A DNA stretch of 64,000 nucleotides from Pseudomonas sp. HOU2 (lineage in GTDB: Bacteria > Pseudomonadota > Gammaproteobacteria > Pseudomonadales > Pseudomonadaceae). Position numbers and translations under genes: made by a program. Within the stretch, counting starts at the first letter, position 1; each line of letters begins with the position of its first letter. The notes under the pieces are model-generated. The model was given only the letters and a program-made list of their open reading frames with translations. It made no database searches and was not told the origin of the DNA. The stretch spans positions 1,364,001 through 1,428,000 of the forward strand of contig NZ_CP160398.1 of assembly GCF_040729435.1 (NCBI RefSeq), read 5' to 3'. This document shows, one piece after another, positions 27,054-36,672 of this stretch.

Positions 27054-28280
27054 TCAGTCACAGAGAATTGCAGACATTGCCACCCGCAACCGCCCCGCAC
27101 TTTCGCGCTGACAATTAAGCTGCACTCGCGCAAGCCCCAGCCAATCGGCCATCTGCCGCAAATTCAACGCCAGCGCCAACATCCCCTCATCATCCAGCCC
27201 CGGCGCCTCCTCGTGCACTGCATGCACCGCCAATCGCCCCGCCGCCCGCTCGGCACGCAGATCGACCCGCGCGGCAATCCGCTCGTTGTGCAGAAACGGC
27301 AGCACGTAATAGCCATAAACCCGCTTGTCCTGCGGCGTATAGATCTCCAGCCGATAGCGAAAATCGAACAGCCGCTCGGTACGACTGCGCTCCCAGATCA
27401 ACGAATCGAACGGTGACAACAAAGCACTGGCGACAACTTTACGCGGGACTTTCGGCTGCGGCAGGCAGTAGGCAATTTGTCGCCAGCCGGCGACTTCGCA
27501 AGTCTGCAACTGCCCGTCCTCGACCAGTTCCGCCAGACGCGGTCGCGCATCTCCCGGATTCAGGCGAAAGTAATCGCGCAGGTCTTTTTCAGTGCCAACA
27601 CCCAAGGCCTGCGCCGCGTGCAGCAGCAAGCCCCGCTGCGCTTCAGCCTCGTCAGGTAACGCTTGCTGCAAAATAGAAGATGGAATGACCCGCTCCGGCA
27701 AATCATACAAACGCTCAAAACCGCGACGGCCGGCCACCGTCACTTCACCGGCGGCGAACAACCATTCCAGCGCATGCTTTTCCGCACTCCAGTCCCACCA
27801 CTGTCCGGCCTTGTCCTCACGGGTCGACAGGCTGCCGGCGCCCAATGCACCGCGCTCCTCAACCGCGCTTAAAACCCGGCGCACGACGTCCTGCCGTTCA
27901 AGACCAAACTTCGCCAGTTGCTGATAAATGTCTCTGCCAGTTCTGGCCCGCTGCATCCGCCAGCCCAGCAACGGATACATCGCCAGCGGCAGCAACGACG
28001 CTTCATGGCCCCAGTATTCGAACAGCGTGCGCCGACGACCCGAACTCCATGCAGCCTGGTCGAGCAGATCGGAAGAATAGGAACCGAGACGGGAAAACAG
28101 CGGCAGGTAGTGCGAGCGCACCACGGCGTTGACGGAGTCGATCTGCAGCAGGCCCAGCCGTTCGATCAGCCGGTTGAGTTGCGGCGCCTTGACGGTCGGC
28201 GGCTGGCGCCCGTTGAATCCTTGGGCAGCCAGCGCCAGACGTCGCGCCTGTTTGAGGGAAAAGGCCAGAGTCGCGGGCAT
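27054..28280 (-). CDS. YcaQ-type DNA glycosylase (winged-helix, HTH_42)
   Basis: 408 residues from the ATG at 28280, six bases after AAGGAG. Repeated winged-helix segments; the QxD motif of this family is visible in LGLLQIDSVNAVVRSHY, followed by FEYWGHEASLLP and DWSAEKHALEWLFAAGEV. E. coli YcaQ unhooks DNA interstrand cross-links by base excision, so a role in repair of nitrogen-mustard type damage is likely. Monocistronic on the minus strand. Family assignment is strong; the exact lesion range is inferred. Confidence 0.85.
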   Translation of the reverse strand: MPATLAFSLKQARRLALAAQGFNGRQPPTVKAPQLNRLIERLGLLQIDSVNAVVRSHYLPLFSRLGSYSSDLLDQAAWSSGRRRTLFEYWGHEASLLPLAMYPLLGWRMQRARTGRDIYQQLAKFGLERQDVVRRVLSAVEERGALGAGSLSTREDKAGQWWDWSAEKHALEWLFAAGEVTVAGRRGFERLYDLPERVIPSSILQQALPDEAEAQRGLLLHAAQALGVGTEKDLRDYFRLNPGDARPRLAELVEDGQLQTCEVAGWRQIAYCLPQPKVPRKVVASALLSPFDSLIWERSRTERLFDFRYRLEIYTPQDKRVYGYYVLPFLHNERIAARVDLRAERAAGRLAVHAVHEEAPGLDDEGMLALALNLRQMADWLGLARVQLNCQRESAGRLRVAMSAILCD

Positions 28281-28344
28281 GAACATCTCCTTGTCTGCTC
28301 GCAACCTACCTCACCTGAAAGTGGTTTGTGTAGTAAGGCCCTGA

Positions 28345-28566
28345 TCATTTATGCATCGGATCGTCCCAGAACGGCCGGATGGCCTCGTGCTCGACGTCGG
28401 CACGGCTGACCCCGATGTCCTTCAGCGCTTCGTCGCTCAGGCTGGCAAGCAACTCGCGTTCTCGGTGCAGTTCGTACCAGCGGCTAAACTTGTGCAGCAG
28501 GTCGGAAACGATATGGCCGTGGCCGGAAAATTTTGTGTCGTCTACATACTCTCTTTGACCTTTCAT
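28345..28566 (-). CDS. DUF1127 small protein (YjiS-like)
   Basis: 73 residues with AAGGAGG before the ATG. The DUF1127 core sits at the C-terminal half: RWYELHRERELLASLSDEALKDIGVSRADV. This domain is found in short Arg-rich proteins in many proteobacteria, several linked to RNA metabolism or phosphate stress, but no function can be given here. Single gene, divergent from the LysR regulator gene. Confidence 0.85.
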   Translation of the reverse strand: MKGQREYVDDTKFSGHGHIVSDLLHKFSRWYELHRERELLASLSDEALKDIGVSRADVEHEAIRPFWDDPMHK

Positions 28567-28662
28567 CGTGTTGCCCTCCTTGTGGATGGCTCAAGTCTCG
28601 CGCTGGCGCTAAGATCAATCCAACGAATGTTTCTGATGGCATTCATCACGGAGATTCATCAA

Positions 28663-29517
28663 TTGTCGGCTTACCCCAGTATCGATACCGATGTCCTGCG
28701 CACTTTCGTTGCGATTGCCGATCAGGGCGGTTTTACCCGCGCCGGCGAGATGGTCAACCGCACGCAATCGGCGGTGAGCATGCAGATGAAGCGCCTCGAA
28801 GAAGACGTGCTGCAACGCCAGTTGTTCGAGCGCGACGGCCGCCAGGTACGCCTGACCGCCGAGGGCCAGGTGCTGCTGGGTTATGCGCGGCGCATCCTGA
28901 AATTGCACAGCGAAGTGTTCAATACCCTGCGCGAGCCGCACATGGTTGGCACGGTGCGCATCGGTACGCCGGACGATTATGTGATGCGGTTTCTGCCGGG
29001 GATCCTCTCGCGGTTTGCCCAGTTCTACCCGCTGATCCAGATCGAAGTGCACTGCGAATCCAGCAAACAGCTGTTGCAGCGCACCGATCTGGACCTGTCG
29101 ATCGTCACTCGCGAGCCGGGCAACGAGATTGGCCAGTTGCTGCGCAAGGAGCGATTCGTCTGGGCCGAGGCGCAGAATTTCAGCGCCCATGAGCAGACGC
29201 CGCTGCCGCTGGCGATGTTCAACAGTGATTGTTTCTGTCGCTTGTGGGCGTGCAATGCGCTGGACGCAATGGGCCGCGAATACCGCATCGCCTACAACAG
29301 CACCAGCCTGTCGGCGCTGATGGCGGTGGTGAGCGCCGGTCTGGCGATCACCGCGCAACTGGAAAGCCTGATCACCCCGGACATGCGCATTCTTGGCGCT
29401 GCCGAGGATCTGCCGCTGTTGCCCGAGGCCAGCATCATGCTGATCCGCAACCTGAACAATCCGTCGCCGATCACCGAATGCCTGGCCGAGCACATCGTCG
29501 AAGGCTTCAAACTTTAA
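28663..29517 (+). CDS. LysR-family transcriptional regulator
   Basis: About 284 residues from a TTG at 28663 placed 9 bases after GGAG; an ATG at 28636 without a ribosome site would add 9 residues. The N-terminal helix-turn-helix is VLRTFVAIADQGGFTRAGEMVNRTQSAVSMQMKRLE, followed by a substrate-binding domain with two sub-lobes. The ligand and targets are unknown. The 3' end overlaps the convergent TauE/SafE gene by 11 bases, so the two may be functionally linked but are not co-transcribed. Confidence 0.85.
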   Translation: MSAYPSIDTDVLRTFVAIADQGGFTRAGEMVNRTQSAVSMQMKRLEEDVLQRQLFERDGRQVRLTAEGQVLLGYARRILKLHSEVFNTLREPHMVGTVRIGTPDDYVMRFLPGILSRFAQFYPLIQIEVHCESSKQLLQRTDLDLSIVTREPGNEIGQLLRKERFVWAEAQNFSAHEQTPLPLAMFNSDCFCRLWACNALDAMGREYRIAYNSTSLSALMAVVSAGLAITAQLESLITPDMRILGAAEDLPLLPEASIMLIRNLNNPSPITECLAEHIVEGFKL

Positions 29518-30256
29518 AGGCGAGCATCACCGCACACAGCACCAGAAAACCGCAAAACAGCCCGCGCAGGAGCCTTTCCGGCATGGCGTGGGCGACTTTC
29601 ACCCCCCAACTGATGCTCGCCAGACCGCCAATGGCCAGTGGCAGGCCGATCATCCAGTCCACTTCGTGATGCACCGCGTAAGTCACCAGGGTCACGCCAG
29701 TGCTCGGCAACGCCAATGCCAGCGACAGGCCCTGGGCAACCACTTGGCTGGTGCCGAACAGGCTGGTCAGCACTGGCGTTGCCACCACGGCGCCGCCGAC
29801 ACCGAACAGACCGCCCATGGTTCCGGACGCTGCGCCCAACACTCCCAGCCATGGCCAGGAATAGCGCATTTCGGAAGTCGCGGCGGGTCGCTTGCCAAAC
29901 ATCTTCAGCAGGTTGTACGCCGAAAGCACCACCAGGAACGCGACAAAACCGATGCGCATGGTCTGCGCATCGATGCCCACCGCCCAGATCGAACCGATCC
30001 ACGCAAAGCAAAAACCCATGACCGCCAACGGCAGCGCATGACGCAGCTCGATGCGATTGCGCTGGTGATAGCGCCACAGCGCCAGCATCACGTTGGGCAC
30101 CACCATCACCAGCGCTGTGCCTTGGGCGATCTGTTGATCGAGGCCGAACCACACGCCCAGCAGCGGAATGGCGATCAAACCACCGCCAATGCCGAAGATC
30201 CCGCCCAGGGTTCCAAGGGCGGCGCCAAACAGCAGGTACAACAAAAACTCGATCAC
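29507..30256 (-). CDS. TauE/SafE-family membrane permease
   Basis: 249 residues from a GTG at 30256, eight bases after GAGGA; upstream in-frame starts would add a polar tail that does not fit. Seven to eight hydrophobic segments and two GGIFGIGGG/GGLFGVGGA repeats characterise TauE/SafE (COG0730) permeases, which export or import sulfite, sulfoacetate or other organic anions. The flanking LysR genes, one convergent and one divergent, are candidate regulators. Substrate cannot be stated. Confidence 0.88.
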   Translation of the reverse strand: MIEFLLYLLFGAALGTLGGIFGIGGGLIAIPLLGVWFGLDQQIAQGTALVMVVPNVMLALWRYHQRNRIELRHALPLAVMGFCFAWIGSIWAVGIDAQTMRIGFVAFLVVLSAYNLLKMFGKRPAATSEMRYSWPWLGVLGAASGTMGGLFGVGGAVVATPVLTSLFGTSQVVAQGLSLALALPSTGVTLVTYAVHHEVDWMIGLPLAIGGLASISWGVKVAHAMPERLLRGLFCGFLVLCAVMLAFKV

Positions 30257-30366
30257 AGCGATGTCCTCATCCGTCAGACGACTCATCCTACGCAGTCGAG
30301 GCTGGCGGGGAAACGCACAGCAACGCACAATGGCTATGCCAATTTCGCACAACCACTGAAGCACTC

Positions 30367-31323
30367 ATGAATCCCAATCAGTTGACCGAACAGCTCGGGC
30401 TGTTTCTCGATGTACTGGAGAGTGGCAGTTTTTCTGCAGCTTCTCGTCGGCATCCGCTGACGCCCTCTGCCGTGGCGCGGCGCATCGACAGCCTGGAAAA
30501 CGCGGTCGGCAGCCAGTTGTTCATTCGCAGCACCCACGCCGTACGGGCGACCCCGGCGGGTCTGGCGTTTGCCGAGCGAGCACGACGCATCGTCAGCGAA
30601 CTGCAACTGGCCCGCGCCGAGGCAGTGTCGCTGAGCAGTGCACCGGAAGGCTTGATCCGCATCGATGCCCCGGCGGCTTTTGGTCGCCGCCATCTGGCGC
30701 CGGTGATCGCTGATTTTTTGGTGCTGTACCCGGGACTCGACGTGCAGTTGCACCTGATCGACAGCTTCATCGACATGCACGGCTCGAATCTGGGCAAAGT
30801 CGATCTGGTGCTGCGTGCCGGGCAAATGGCCGATACGCGGCTGGTCGCCACGCCCCTGGCGAGCATGGTACGCATTGCCTGCGCCAGCCCCGACTACCTC
30901 AAACGCCGTGGCGCACCGAGTCATCCCGCGCAGTTGAGTGAACACGACGGGCTGGATTGGGAAGGTCTCGCCCCACCCTTCGCCTGGCGCTTCGAACTGG
31001 ACGGGCAAATGCAACTGCATCGCCCCGCGCGCATCCGCATGAGCGCCAATAATGCCGAAGCGCTGGTGTGCGGGGCACTGGCCGGGCTGGGCGTCGCGCA
31101 TTTGCCGACCTGGCTGGCCAGTGAGTACCTGCTGCGCGGCGAACTGCTGCCGCTGTTCTGCGAGAACGGTCTGCCGCAACCAGAGAGCACCGGCATCTAT
31201 GCACTGCGCATGGAACAGCAGACCCATTCGCGCAGCCGTCTGCTTCTGGAATACCTGAAGACCCGCTTCAGCCCGGTGCCGCCGTGGGATCTGGCGCTAC
31301 AGCGCGAGCTGGGCCGGCACTAG
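30367..31323 (+). CDS. LysR-family transcriptional regulator
   Basis: 318 residues. The helix-turn-helix is LGLFLDVLESGSFSAASRRHPLTPSAVARRID, then an effector domain with GLIRIDAPAAFGRRHLAPVIADFL. It reads away from the permease gene at 30256 with about 110 bases between, the classic arrangement for a LysR regulator controlling its divergent neighbour. Effector unknown. Confidence 0.9.
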   Translation: MNPNQLTEQLGLFLDVLESGSFSAASRRHPLTPSAVARRIDSLENAVGSQLFIRSTHAVRATPAGLAFAERARRIVSELQLARAEAVSLSSAPEGLIRIDAPAAFGRRHLAPVIADFLVLYPGLDVQLHLIDSFIDMHGSNLGKVDLVLRAGQMADTRLVATPLASMVRIACASPDYLKRRGAPSHPAQLSEHDGLDWEGLAPPFAWRFELDGQMQLHRPARIRMSANNAEALVCGALAGLGVAHLPTWLASEYLLRGELLPLFCENGLPQPESTGIYALRMEQQTHSRSRLLLEYLKTRFSPVPPWDLALQRELGRH

Positions 31324-31332
31324 ATTCTGGAT

Positions 31333-31350
31333 AATTATCTGGCGCATTAA
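31333..31350. promoter_or_regulatory. Candidate OhrR operator upstream of ohrR
   Basis: AATTATCTGGCGCATTAA at 31333-31350 matches AATTATCTTGCGCACTAA before ohr (32084-32101) in 16 of 18 positions. It lies 46 bases before the ohrR start, fitting autoregulation. OhrR is known to repress itself and ohr; assigning this motif to OhrR is inference. Confidence 0.55.
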
Positions 31351-31396
31351 ACATTCGGGCGCTAGATTCAAGCCCATCATCGAACAAGGCTTTGCC

Positions 31397-31864
31397 ATGA
31401 CCACCGAACGCGACACCCCCGACAACTGCGATCACCTGCTGCTCGATAATCAGGCCTGCTTCGCCCTGCATTCCACTTCGCTGATGATGACCAAGGTCTA
31501 CAAGCCGCTGCTGCAAGCGCTGGGCCTGACCTACCCGCAATATCTGGCAATGATGGTGCTGTGGGAAAAGGACGGTTTGACCGTGGGCGAGATCAGCACG
31601 CGATTGATGACCGATCCGGGCTCGCTGACGCCGCTGCTCAAGCGACTGGAGGGTGAAGGCCTGCTGAGCAGAACTCGCAGCCGTGAGGATGAGCGGGTGG
31701 TGATTGTCGAGTTGACCGCGCAGGGTCGGGCTCTTCGCGAGCAGGCCAAAAGCGTTCCGCAATGCATCTTGGGCGCCAGTGGTTTCACCCTCGAACGCCT
31801 GCAGAATCTACAATCCGAGCTGCAAGCCCTGCGCAGCCATCTGCAAGACAGCCTGACCGGATAA
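31397..31864 (+). CDS. ohrR: Organic hydroperoxide-sensing repressor OhrR
   Basis: 155 residues, MarR family. Cys21 in DNQACFALHSTS is the peroxide-sensing residue, and Cys123 (VPQCILG) is in the position of the resolving Cys of two-cysteine OhrR proteins such as that of Xanthomonas. Family signatures include TKVYKPLLQALGLTYPQYL and DPGSLTPLLKRLEGEG. It binds upstream of ohr and releases on oxidation by lipid or organic peroxides. It lies just upstream of ohr in the same direction, separated by a REP pair and about 320 bases. Confidence 0.93.
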   Translation: MTTERDTPDNCDHLLLDNQACFALHSTSLMMTKVYKPLLQALGLTYPQYLAMMVLWEKDGLTVGEISTRLMTDPGSLTPLLKRLEGEGLLSRTRSREDERVVIVELTAQGRALREQAKSVPQCILGASGFTLERLQNLQSELQALRSHLQDSLTG

Positions 31865-31876
31865 CAACGCTGCCCC

Positions 31877-31969
31877 TTGTAGGAGTGAGCCTGCTCGCGA
31901 TAGCGGTTGTTCAGTCGGCCCCCGTATTGCCTGCTCCACCGCTATCGCGAGCAGGCTCACTCCTACAAA
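31877..31969. repeat. REP-type palindromic pair, family D
   Basis: Arms TTGTAGGAGTGAGCCTGCTC and its complement, each continuing into GCGATAGCGGT at the centre. Between ohrR and ohr. Confidence 0.85.
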
Positions 31970-32083
31970 GGATCGGTTCACCAGAAAAAATATTCAGCCC
32001 GCGCCCCCACCATCCGCTCTAAATCTTCACTTTCAAGCTGATCGACAGTGCCTTTAAAGGACCGAGATTCAGCTTTCTCAAAA

Positions 32084-32157
32084 AATTATCTTGCGCACTA
32101 ATCATTTGCGAGCTACATTTCTCTCGCACTTACTTAGCGCGCAAACAATTAGCGCAA
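32084..32157. promoter_or_regulatory. Candidate OhrR operator region before ohr
   Basis: Contains AATTATCTTGCGCACTAA (32084-32101), the counterpart of the ohrR-upstream motif, and further TTAGCGC repeats at about 32134 and 32149, between 32085 and the ohr start at 32185. The region 31970-32083 shows nothing else I recognise. The clustering suggests several OhrR dimers or alternative half-sites. Confidence 0.5.
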
Positions 32158-32184
32158 AATCAGAATTCCAACGAGGCCCACACC

Positions 32185-32604
32185 ATGCAAACTCTCTACA
32201 CCGCAATTGCAACCTCCACTGGCGGCCGTGACGGTCGTGCAATCTCCAGCGACAACGTCCTCGACGTCAAACTCGCTACCCCCAAAGAACTCGGCGGGGC
32301 CGGTGGTGCTGCGACCAACCCTGAGCAACTGTTCGCTGCCGGTTACTCCGCCTGCTTCATCGGCGCGCTGAAATTCGTTGCCAGCCAGACCAAACGCAAA
32401 ATCCCCGACGATGCCTCGATCACCGCCCACGTCGGCATCGGCCAGATCCCTGGTGGTTTCGGTCTGGACATCGATCTGCACATCAGCCTGCCAGGCCTGG
32501 AACAAGCGGATGCACAGAGCCTGGTCGAAGCGGCGCATCAGGTCTGCCCGTACTCCAACGCCACTCGTGGCAACGTTGACGTACGCCTGCACACCACCGT
32601 TTGA
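32185..32604 (+). CDS. ohr: Organic hydroperoxide reductase Ohr
   Basis: 139 residues. The two redox cysteines are Cys57 (GYSACFIGAL) and Cys121 (HQVCPYSNATRGN), with Arg18 region and GGAGGAATNPEQLF as in the Ohr/OsmC family. It reduces organic hydroperoxides, using lipoylated proteins as reductant in known cases. An OhrR-regulated operator region lies upstream and a REP pair and terminator follow. Confidence 0.95.
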   Translation: MQTLYTAIATSTGGRDGRAISSDNVLDVKLATPKELGGAGGAATNPEQLFAAGYSACFIGALKFVASQTKRKIPDDASITAHVGIGQIPGGFGLDIDLHISLPGLEQADAQSLVEAAHQVCPYSNATRGNVDVRLHTTV

Positions 32605-32620
32605 GAACAACGCCAATCCA

Positions 32621-32712
32621 CTGTGGGAGCGAGCTTGCTCGCGAATGCGGTGTGTCATTCAACAAACAGGTTGTCTGACCGGGCCTATTCGCGAGCAAGC
32701 TCGCTCCCACAG
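32621..32712. repeat. REP-type palindromic pair, family B
   Basis: Arms CTGTGGGAGCGAGCTTGCTC and its complement, each followed by GCGAAT, around about 40 unrelated bases. Between ohr and its terminator. Confidence 0.85.
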
Positions 32713-32744
32713 GGTTAAGAGGTAGACGTGGAATCGCAGGCACA

Positions 32745-32775
32745 AAAAAGCCCGACTCGATGGTCGGGCTTTTTC
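32745..32775. terminator. Bidirectional terminator between ohr and efp
   Basis: Stem AAAAAGCCCGAC/GTCGGGCTTTTT with loop TCGATG; T-rich on both strands (six A at 32744 give the minus-strand U-tract for efp). Confidence 0.92.
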
Positions 32776-32794
32776 TTTCCGCGAAAAGCAGTGC

Positions 32795-33364
32795 TTATTT
32801 GGCACGGCCTTTGTAGGAACCGCCTTCGCGGGTATCGATCTCGATCATGTCGCCGATTTCGATGAAGTCAGCAACCGACAGCTCGGTACCGTTCTTCAGT
32901 TTGGCAGGCTTCATCACCTTGCCGGAAGTGTCACCGCGAGCGGAACCTTCGGTGTAGTCAACCTGACGCACGATGGTGGTCGGCAGTTCTACGGAAACCA
33001 GACGCTCTTCGAAGAACACGGCTTCGCAAACGTCGGTCATGCCTTCTTCAACGAAAGGCAGAACGCTTTCGATGTCTTCGGCGTTCAGTTCGTACATGGT
33101 GTAGTCAGTGGTGTCCATGAACGTGTAGGTGTCGCCGCTGATGAAGGACAGAGTCGCTTCTTTGCGGTCGAGGATCACGTCGTCCAGCTTGTCGTCCGCA
33201 CCGTAAACGGTTTCGGTCTTGTAACCGGTCAGCAGGTTCTTCAGCTTGGTCTTCATGATCGCGCTGTTACGGCCCGACTTGGTGAATTCAGCTTTCTGAA
33301 CCAGCCAAGGATCGTTGTCGATACGGATCACGGTACCGGGTTTGAGTTCTTTACCAGTTTTCAT
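32795..33364 (-). CDS. efp: Elongation factor P
   Basis: 189 residues with KOW-like N-terminal, OB and C-terminal OB domains. Arg32 in [10 protein letters not shown] occupies the tip position that is rhamnosylated in this branch; E. coli carries a lysine there. EF-P rescues ribosomes stalled at polyproline stretches. The gene for its modifying enzyme, earP, lies immediately upstream (48 bases), so the pair forms one transcription unit. Confidence 0.97.
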   Translation of the reverse strand: MKTGKELKPGTVIRIDNDPWLVQKAEFTKSGRNSAIMKTKLKNLLTGYKTETVYGADDKLDDVILDRKEATLSFISGDTYTFMDTTDYTMYELNAEDIESVLPFVEEGMTDVCEAVFFEERLVSVELPTTIVRQVDYTEGSARGDTSGKVMKPAKLKNGTELSVADFIEIGDMIEIDTREGGSYKGRAK

Positions 33365-33412
33365 TGCGAATATCCGAATTTGGATGGGATTTACAAAAAT
33401 CTAGGCCGCGTA

Positions 33413-34555
33413 TCATATCCAATTTAGGTAAAACCTTACCAGCGCCGTGGCAAGATCCGCCTGCAAGCCTTGTTCCAGACACCACGCCTCGGCGTTTTCC
33501 TGCAGCTCTGGCCAGTGTTTACGGGCCTGGAGCCAGTGCTCGCCGATCGGCTGCCCGGCACTCCAGGCCCGCCACAGACCGCTCATCGCCTCGGCTGCGG
33601 CCGGCGAAAGCCCCTTCGTATACAACGCAAGGAACGCATCGAGCTTGTCGAGGTGGATGTCTTCGTCCTGCTGATAGATGTGCCAGAGCATCGGTCGCCC
33701 GGCCCACTGCGCCCGGACGAACGAGTCTTCACCGCGCACCGCGTTGAAATCGCAGCACCACAGCAACTGATCATATTGATCCTGACGAACGAACGGCAGC
33801 ACCTGCACCGTCAGCGCCTGGCGCACGTTCAGATCGCCCACCGCCAGCGAGTCGACCCCGAGCCAACGCGCAACATCACCGAGAATCCGCCCTTCTGGCA
33901 CCAGCAGATGGGTGGGCGCGTCATCGGCGGCCAGCACATCCAGCCAACTGGCGAGACCGGCGTTCTCGTAGGCAAACAACGAAATCAGTTGTGCGCCGGG
34001 CGCGCGTTCGATTCCCAGACGTTGCAGAAACTGACGCTGCGCCTGGTCATCCGCCTGAAACGCGCGACGTCGCTCAAGCAAACCCCGTTCACGCAGCAAG
34101 CCTCCGGCCCCCGGCTGAAACCCGGGAAAGAAGAAAAACTTCTGTACGGACTTGTACTTCACCGAAGGCAAACCGTGGCAACCGCTGACCCAGTCTTCGG
34201 CGCTGAGGTAATCGAGGTTCATCCACAGCGGCGGCTGTTGCCGCTCGGCCATGGCGTCCATATAAGCGGTTGGTAACTGACAAGCGAACGCGGCGATCAC
34301 CACGTCCGCCGCCGAGGTCTGCGGCCAGTCGCTCGGCCAGTGCCGCACCTCGACGCCCTGCTGCGATTGCTGCGCCAGGTGGATGTCGATCTCGGGGCAG
34401 ATACGTTCAAAGGCGCGCAGGTCATCGACCCACAGCCGCACCGTCACGCCATGCTCGGCCACCAGTTGCCGGGCCAGACGCCAGGTCACGCCGATGTCGC
34501 CATAGTTATCGACCACGGTGCAAAAAATATCCCAGCGGGTTTTCGGTACCGGCAT
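33413..34555 (-). CDS. earP: EF-P arginine rhamnosyltransferase EarP
   Basis: 380 residues; GGAGACTTGT precedes the ATG. It is a GT-B fold enzyme (DUF2331 family). The two catalytic Asp positions are in DIFCTVVDNYGDIGVTWRL (Asp16 and Asp20 here, D13/D17 in other numberings), and the Glu is in RGEDSFVRAQWAGRP. It transfers rhamnose from dTDP-rhamnose to Arg32 of EF-P, needed for full EF-P activity and for virulence-related phenotypes in P. aeruginosa. Directly upstream of efp. Confidence 0.95.
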   Translation of the reverse strand: MPVPKTRWDIFCTVVDNYGDIGVTWRLARQLVAEHGVTVRLWVDDLRAFERICPEIDIHLAQQSQQGVEVRHWPSDWPQTSAADVVIAAFACQLPTAYMDAMAERQQPPLWMNLDYLSAEDWVSGCHGLPSVKYKSVQKFFFFPGFQPGAGGLLRERGLLERRRAFQADDQAQRQFLQRLGIERAPGAQLISLFAYENAGLASWLDVLAADDAPTHLLVPEGRILGDVARWLGVDSLAVGDLNVRQALTVQVLPFVRQDQYDQLLWCCDFNAVRGEDSFVRAQWAGRPMLWHIYQQDEDIHLDKLDAFLALYTKGLSPAAAEAMSGLWRAWSAGQPIGEHWLQARKHWPELQENAEAWCLEQGLQADLATALVRFYLNWI

Positions 34556-34679
34556 ACAAGTCTCCCGTTGGCAAAAGCGCTGATTGTCCGCATAAATAAC
34601 CTCGCGCAGAAGAGCCGACGGCGATTAATCTTCGTGCGACAATCGCCACTTGCCCGCAATCATCCGCCAGGAGGCAGCC

Positions 34680-35090
34680 ATGCCCTATCGCCCCAACCCG
34701 CGTCGTCCCTTGCCCGTTCAGCTTAGCGCGCTGCAACTGACCGGCAGCATCGCCCTGGGCATGTGGCTGGGCTTTCTGGCCATCGCCCTGACTTGCTGGC
34801 TGATTTCGCGGTTCGTGTTGACCGAGCAACTGGCACCGGTTGCCCAGGCCGTGCAGCAACTGGCCAAGCCGCCAGCGGCGGTCCAGGTGCAACCGGACAT
34901 TCCGCCACAGAGTCCGCTGTTCGACCAATATGAGGAAAACCTGCGCAAGAACGAGCAGCAGAATCGCCTCGATCAGGCTCGCAGCAGCACGCGCAATCAG
35001 TCGAACCCCAAATGCCAGTTCTGGCTGCAACAGGACCAGACCGCGCCGAGCGAAAAGAGCCGCGCCAACGTTTTGCAATTCTGCGATTGA
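34680..35090 (+). CDS. Hypothetical single-pass membrane protein
   Basis: 136 residues from the ATG at 34680, preceded by AGGAGG. One transmembrane helix (about 20-44, TGSIALGMWLGFLAIALTCWLIS) is followed by a Pro/Gln-rich and charged tail (about 60-136) with two late cysteines. The tail probably lies in the periplasm. It reads into the Gre-like gene two bases downstream, so the two are co-transcribed. I do not recognise a family and make no functional claim. Confidence 0.7.
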   Translation: MPYRPNPRRPLPVQLSALQLTGSIALGMWLGFLAIALTCWLISRFVLTEQLAPVAQAVQQLAKPPAAVQVQPDIPPQSPLFDQYEENLRKNEQQNRLDQARSSTRNQSNPKCQFWLQQDQTAPSEKSRANVLQFCD

Positions 35091-35092
35091 TC

Positions 35093-35575
35093 ATGAACAA
35101 ACACACCGTCCACCAACTGATCCTCGACAAACTGCGCGTCGACCTCGACATCGCCGAGCGCGCCGCGCAGACCGCGTACGAAACCGCGACCCACGAGGAG
35201 AACATCGCCGAGAACAAGTACGACACGCTCGGACTTGAGGCTTCCTATCTGGCGGCTGGTCAGGCGAAACGGGTCGAGGAAATCCGCCAGTCACTGGCGC
35301 TGTGCCAGAACCTGACACTGCGTGCCTATGATGAAAATCGCGGCATCGAGATCGGTGCCCTGCTCGGTCTGGAGGACGAAAAGGGTCGCGAGCAATGGCT
35401 GTTTCTGGCACCGGATGCGGCAGGCCTGAAAATCGATGTGGTGGGTCAGCCGATTACCGTCATCACCCCGCGCTCGCCGCTGGGCAAAAGCCTGCTGGGC
35501 AAGTTCGAAGGCGATGAGGTGGAGATTCTGGTGGCGGGCACCCGGCAACAGTTCGCTGTCACCGAGGTGCTTTGA
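35093..35575 (+). CDS. GreA/GreB-like transcript cleavage factor homologue
   Basis: 160 residues from the ATG at 35093. An N-terminal helical hairpin (about 1-75, with ENIAENKYDTLGLEASYLA resembling the Gre tip) precedes a C-terminal FKBP-like domain (about 80-155, ITPRSPLGKSLLGKFEGDEVEI). The canonical D..E pair of GreA/GreB tips is not exactly preserved (EENIAEN here). It might compete for the RNA polymerase secondary channel rather than cleave RNA. True GreB is at 47852. Coupled to the upstream membrane protein gene. Confidence 0.72.
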   Translation: MNKHTVHQLILDKLRVDLDIAERAAQTAYETATHEENIAENKYDTLGLEASYLAAGQAKRVEEIRQSLALCQNLTLRAYDENRGIEIGALLGLEDEKGREQWLFLAPDAAGLKIDVVGQPITVITPRSPLGKSLLGKFEGDEVEILVAGTRQQFAVTEVL

Positions 35576-35584
35576 AGCAGGGTT

Positions 35585-36568
<984 letters not shown>

Positions 36569-36672
36569 TCAAAGCAGGTAGACGCCACGGGCATCAGCGA
36601 CGGTATATAACTATATTAATGGTTTGATGAATAAATCTAGAACTTTTTTATCAAAACGCCATTATTCCCGCT

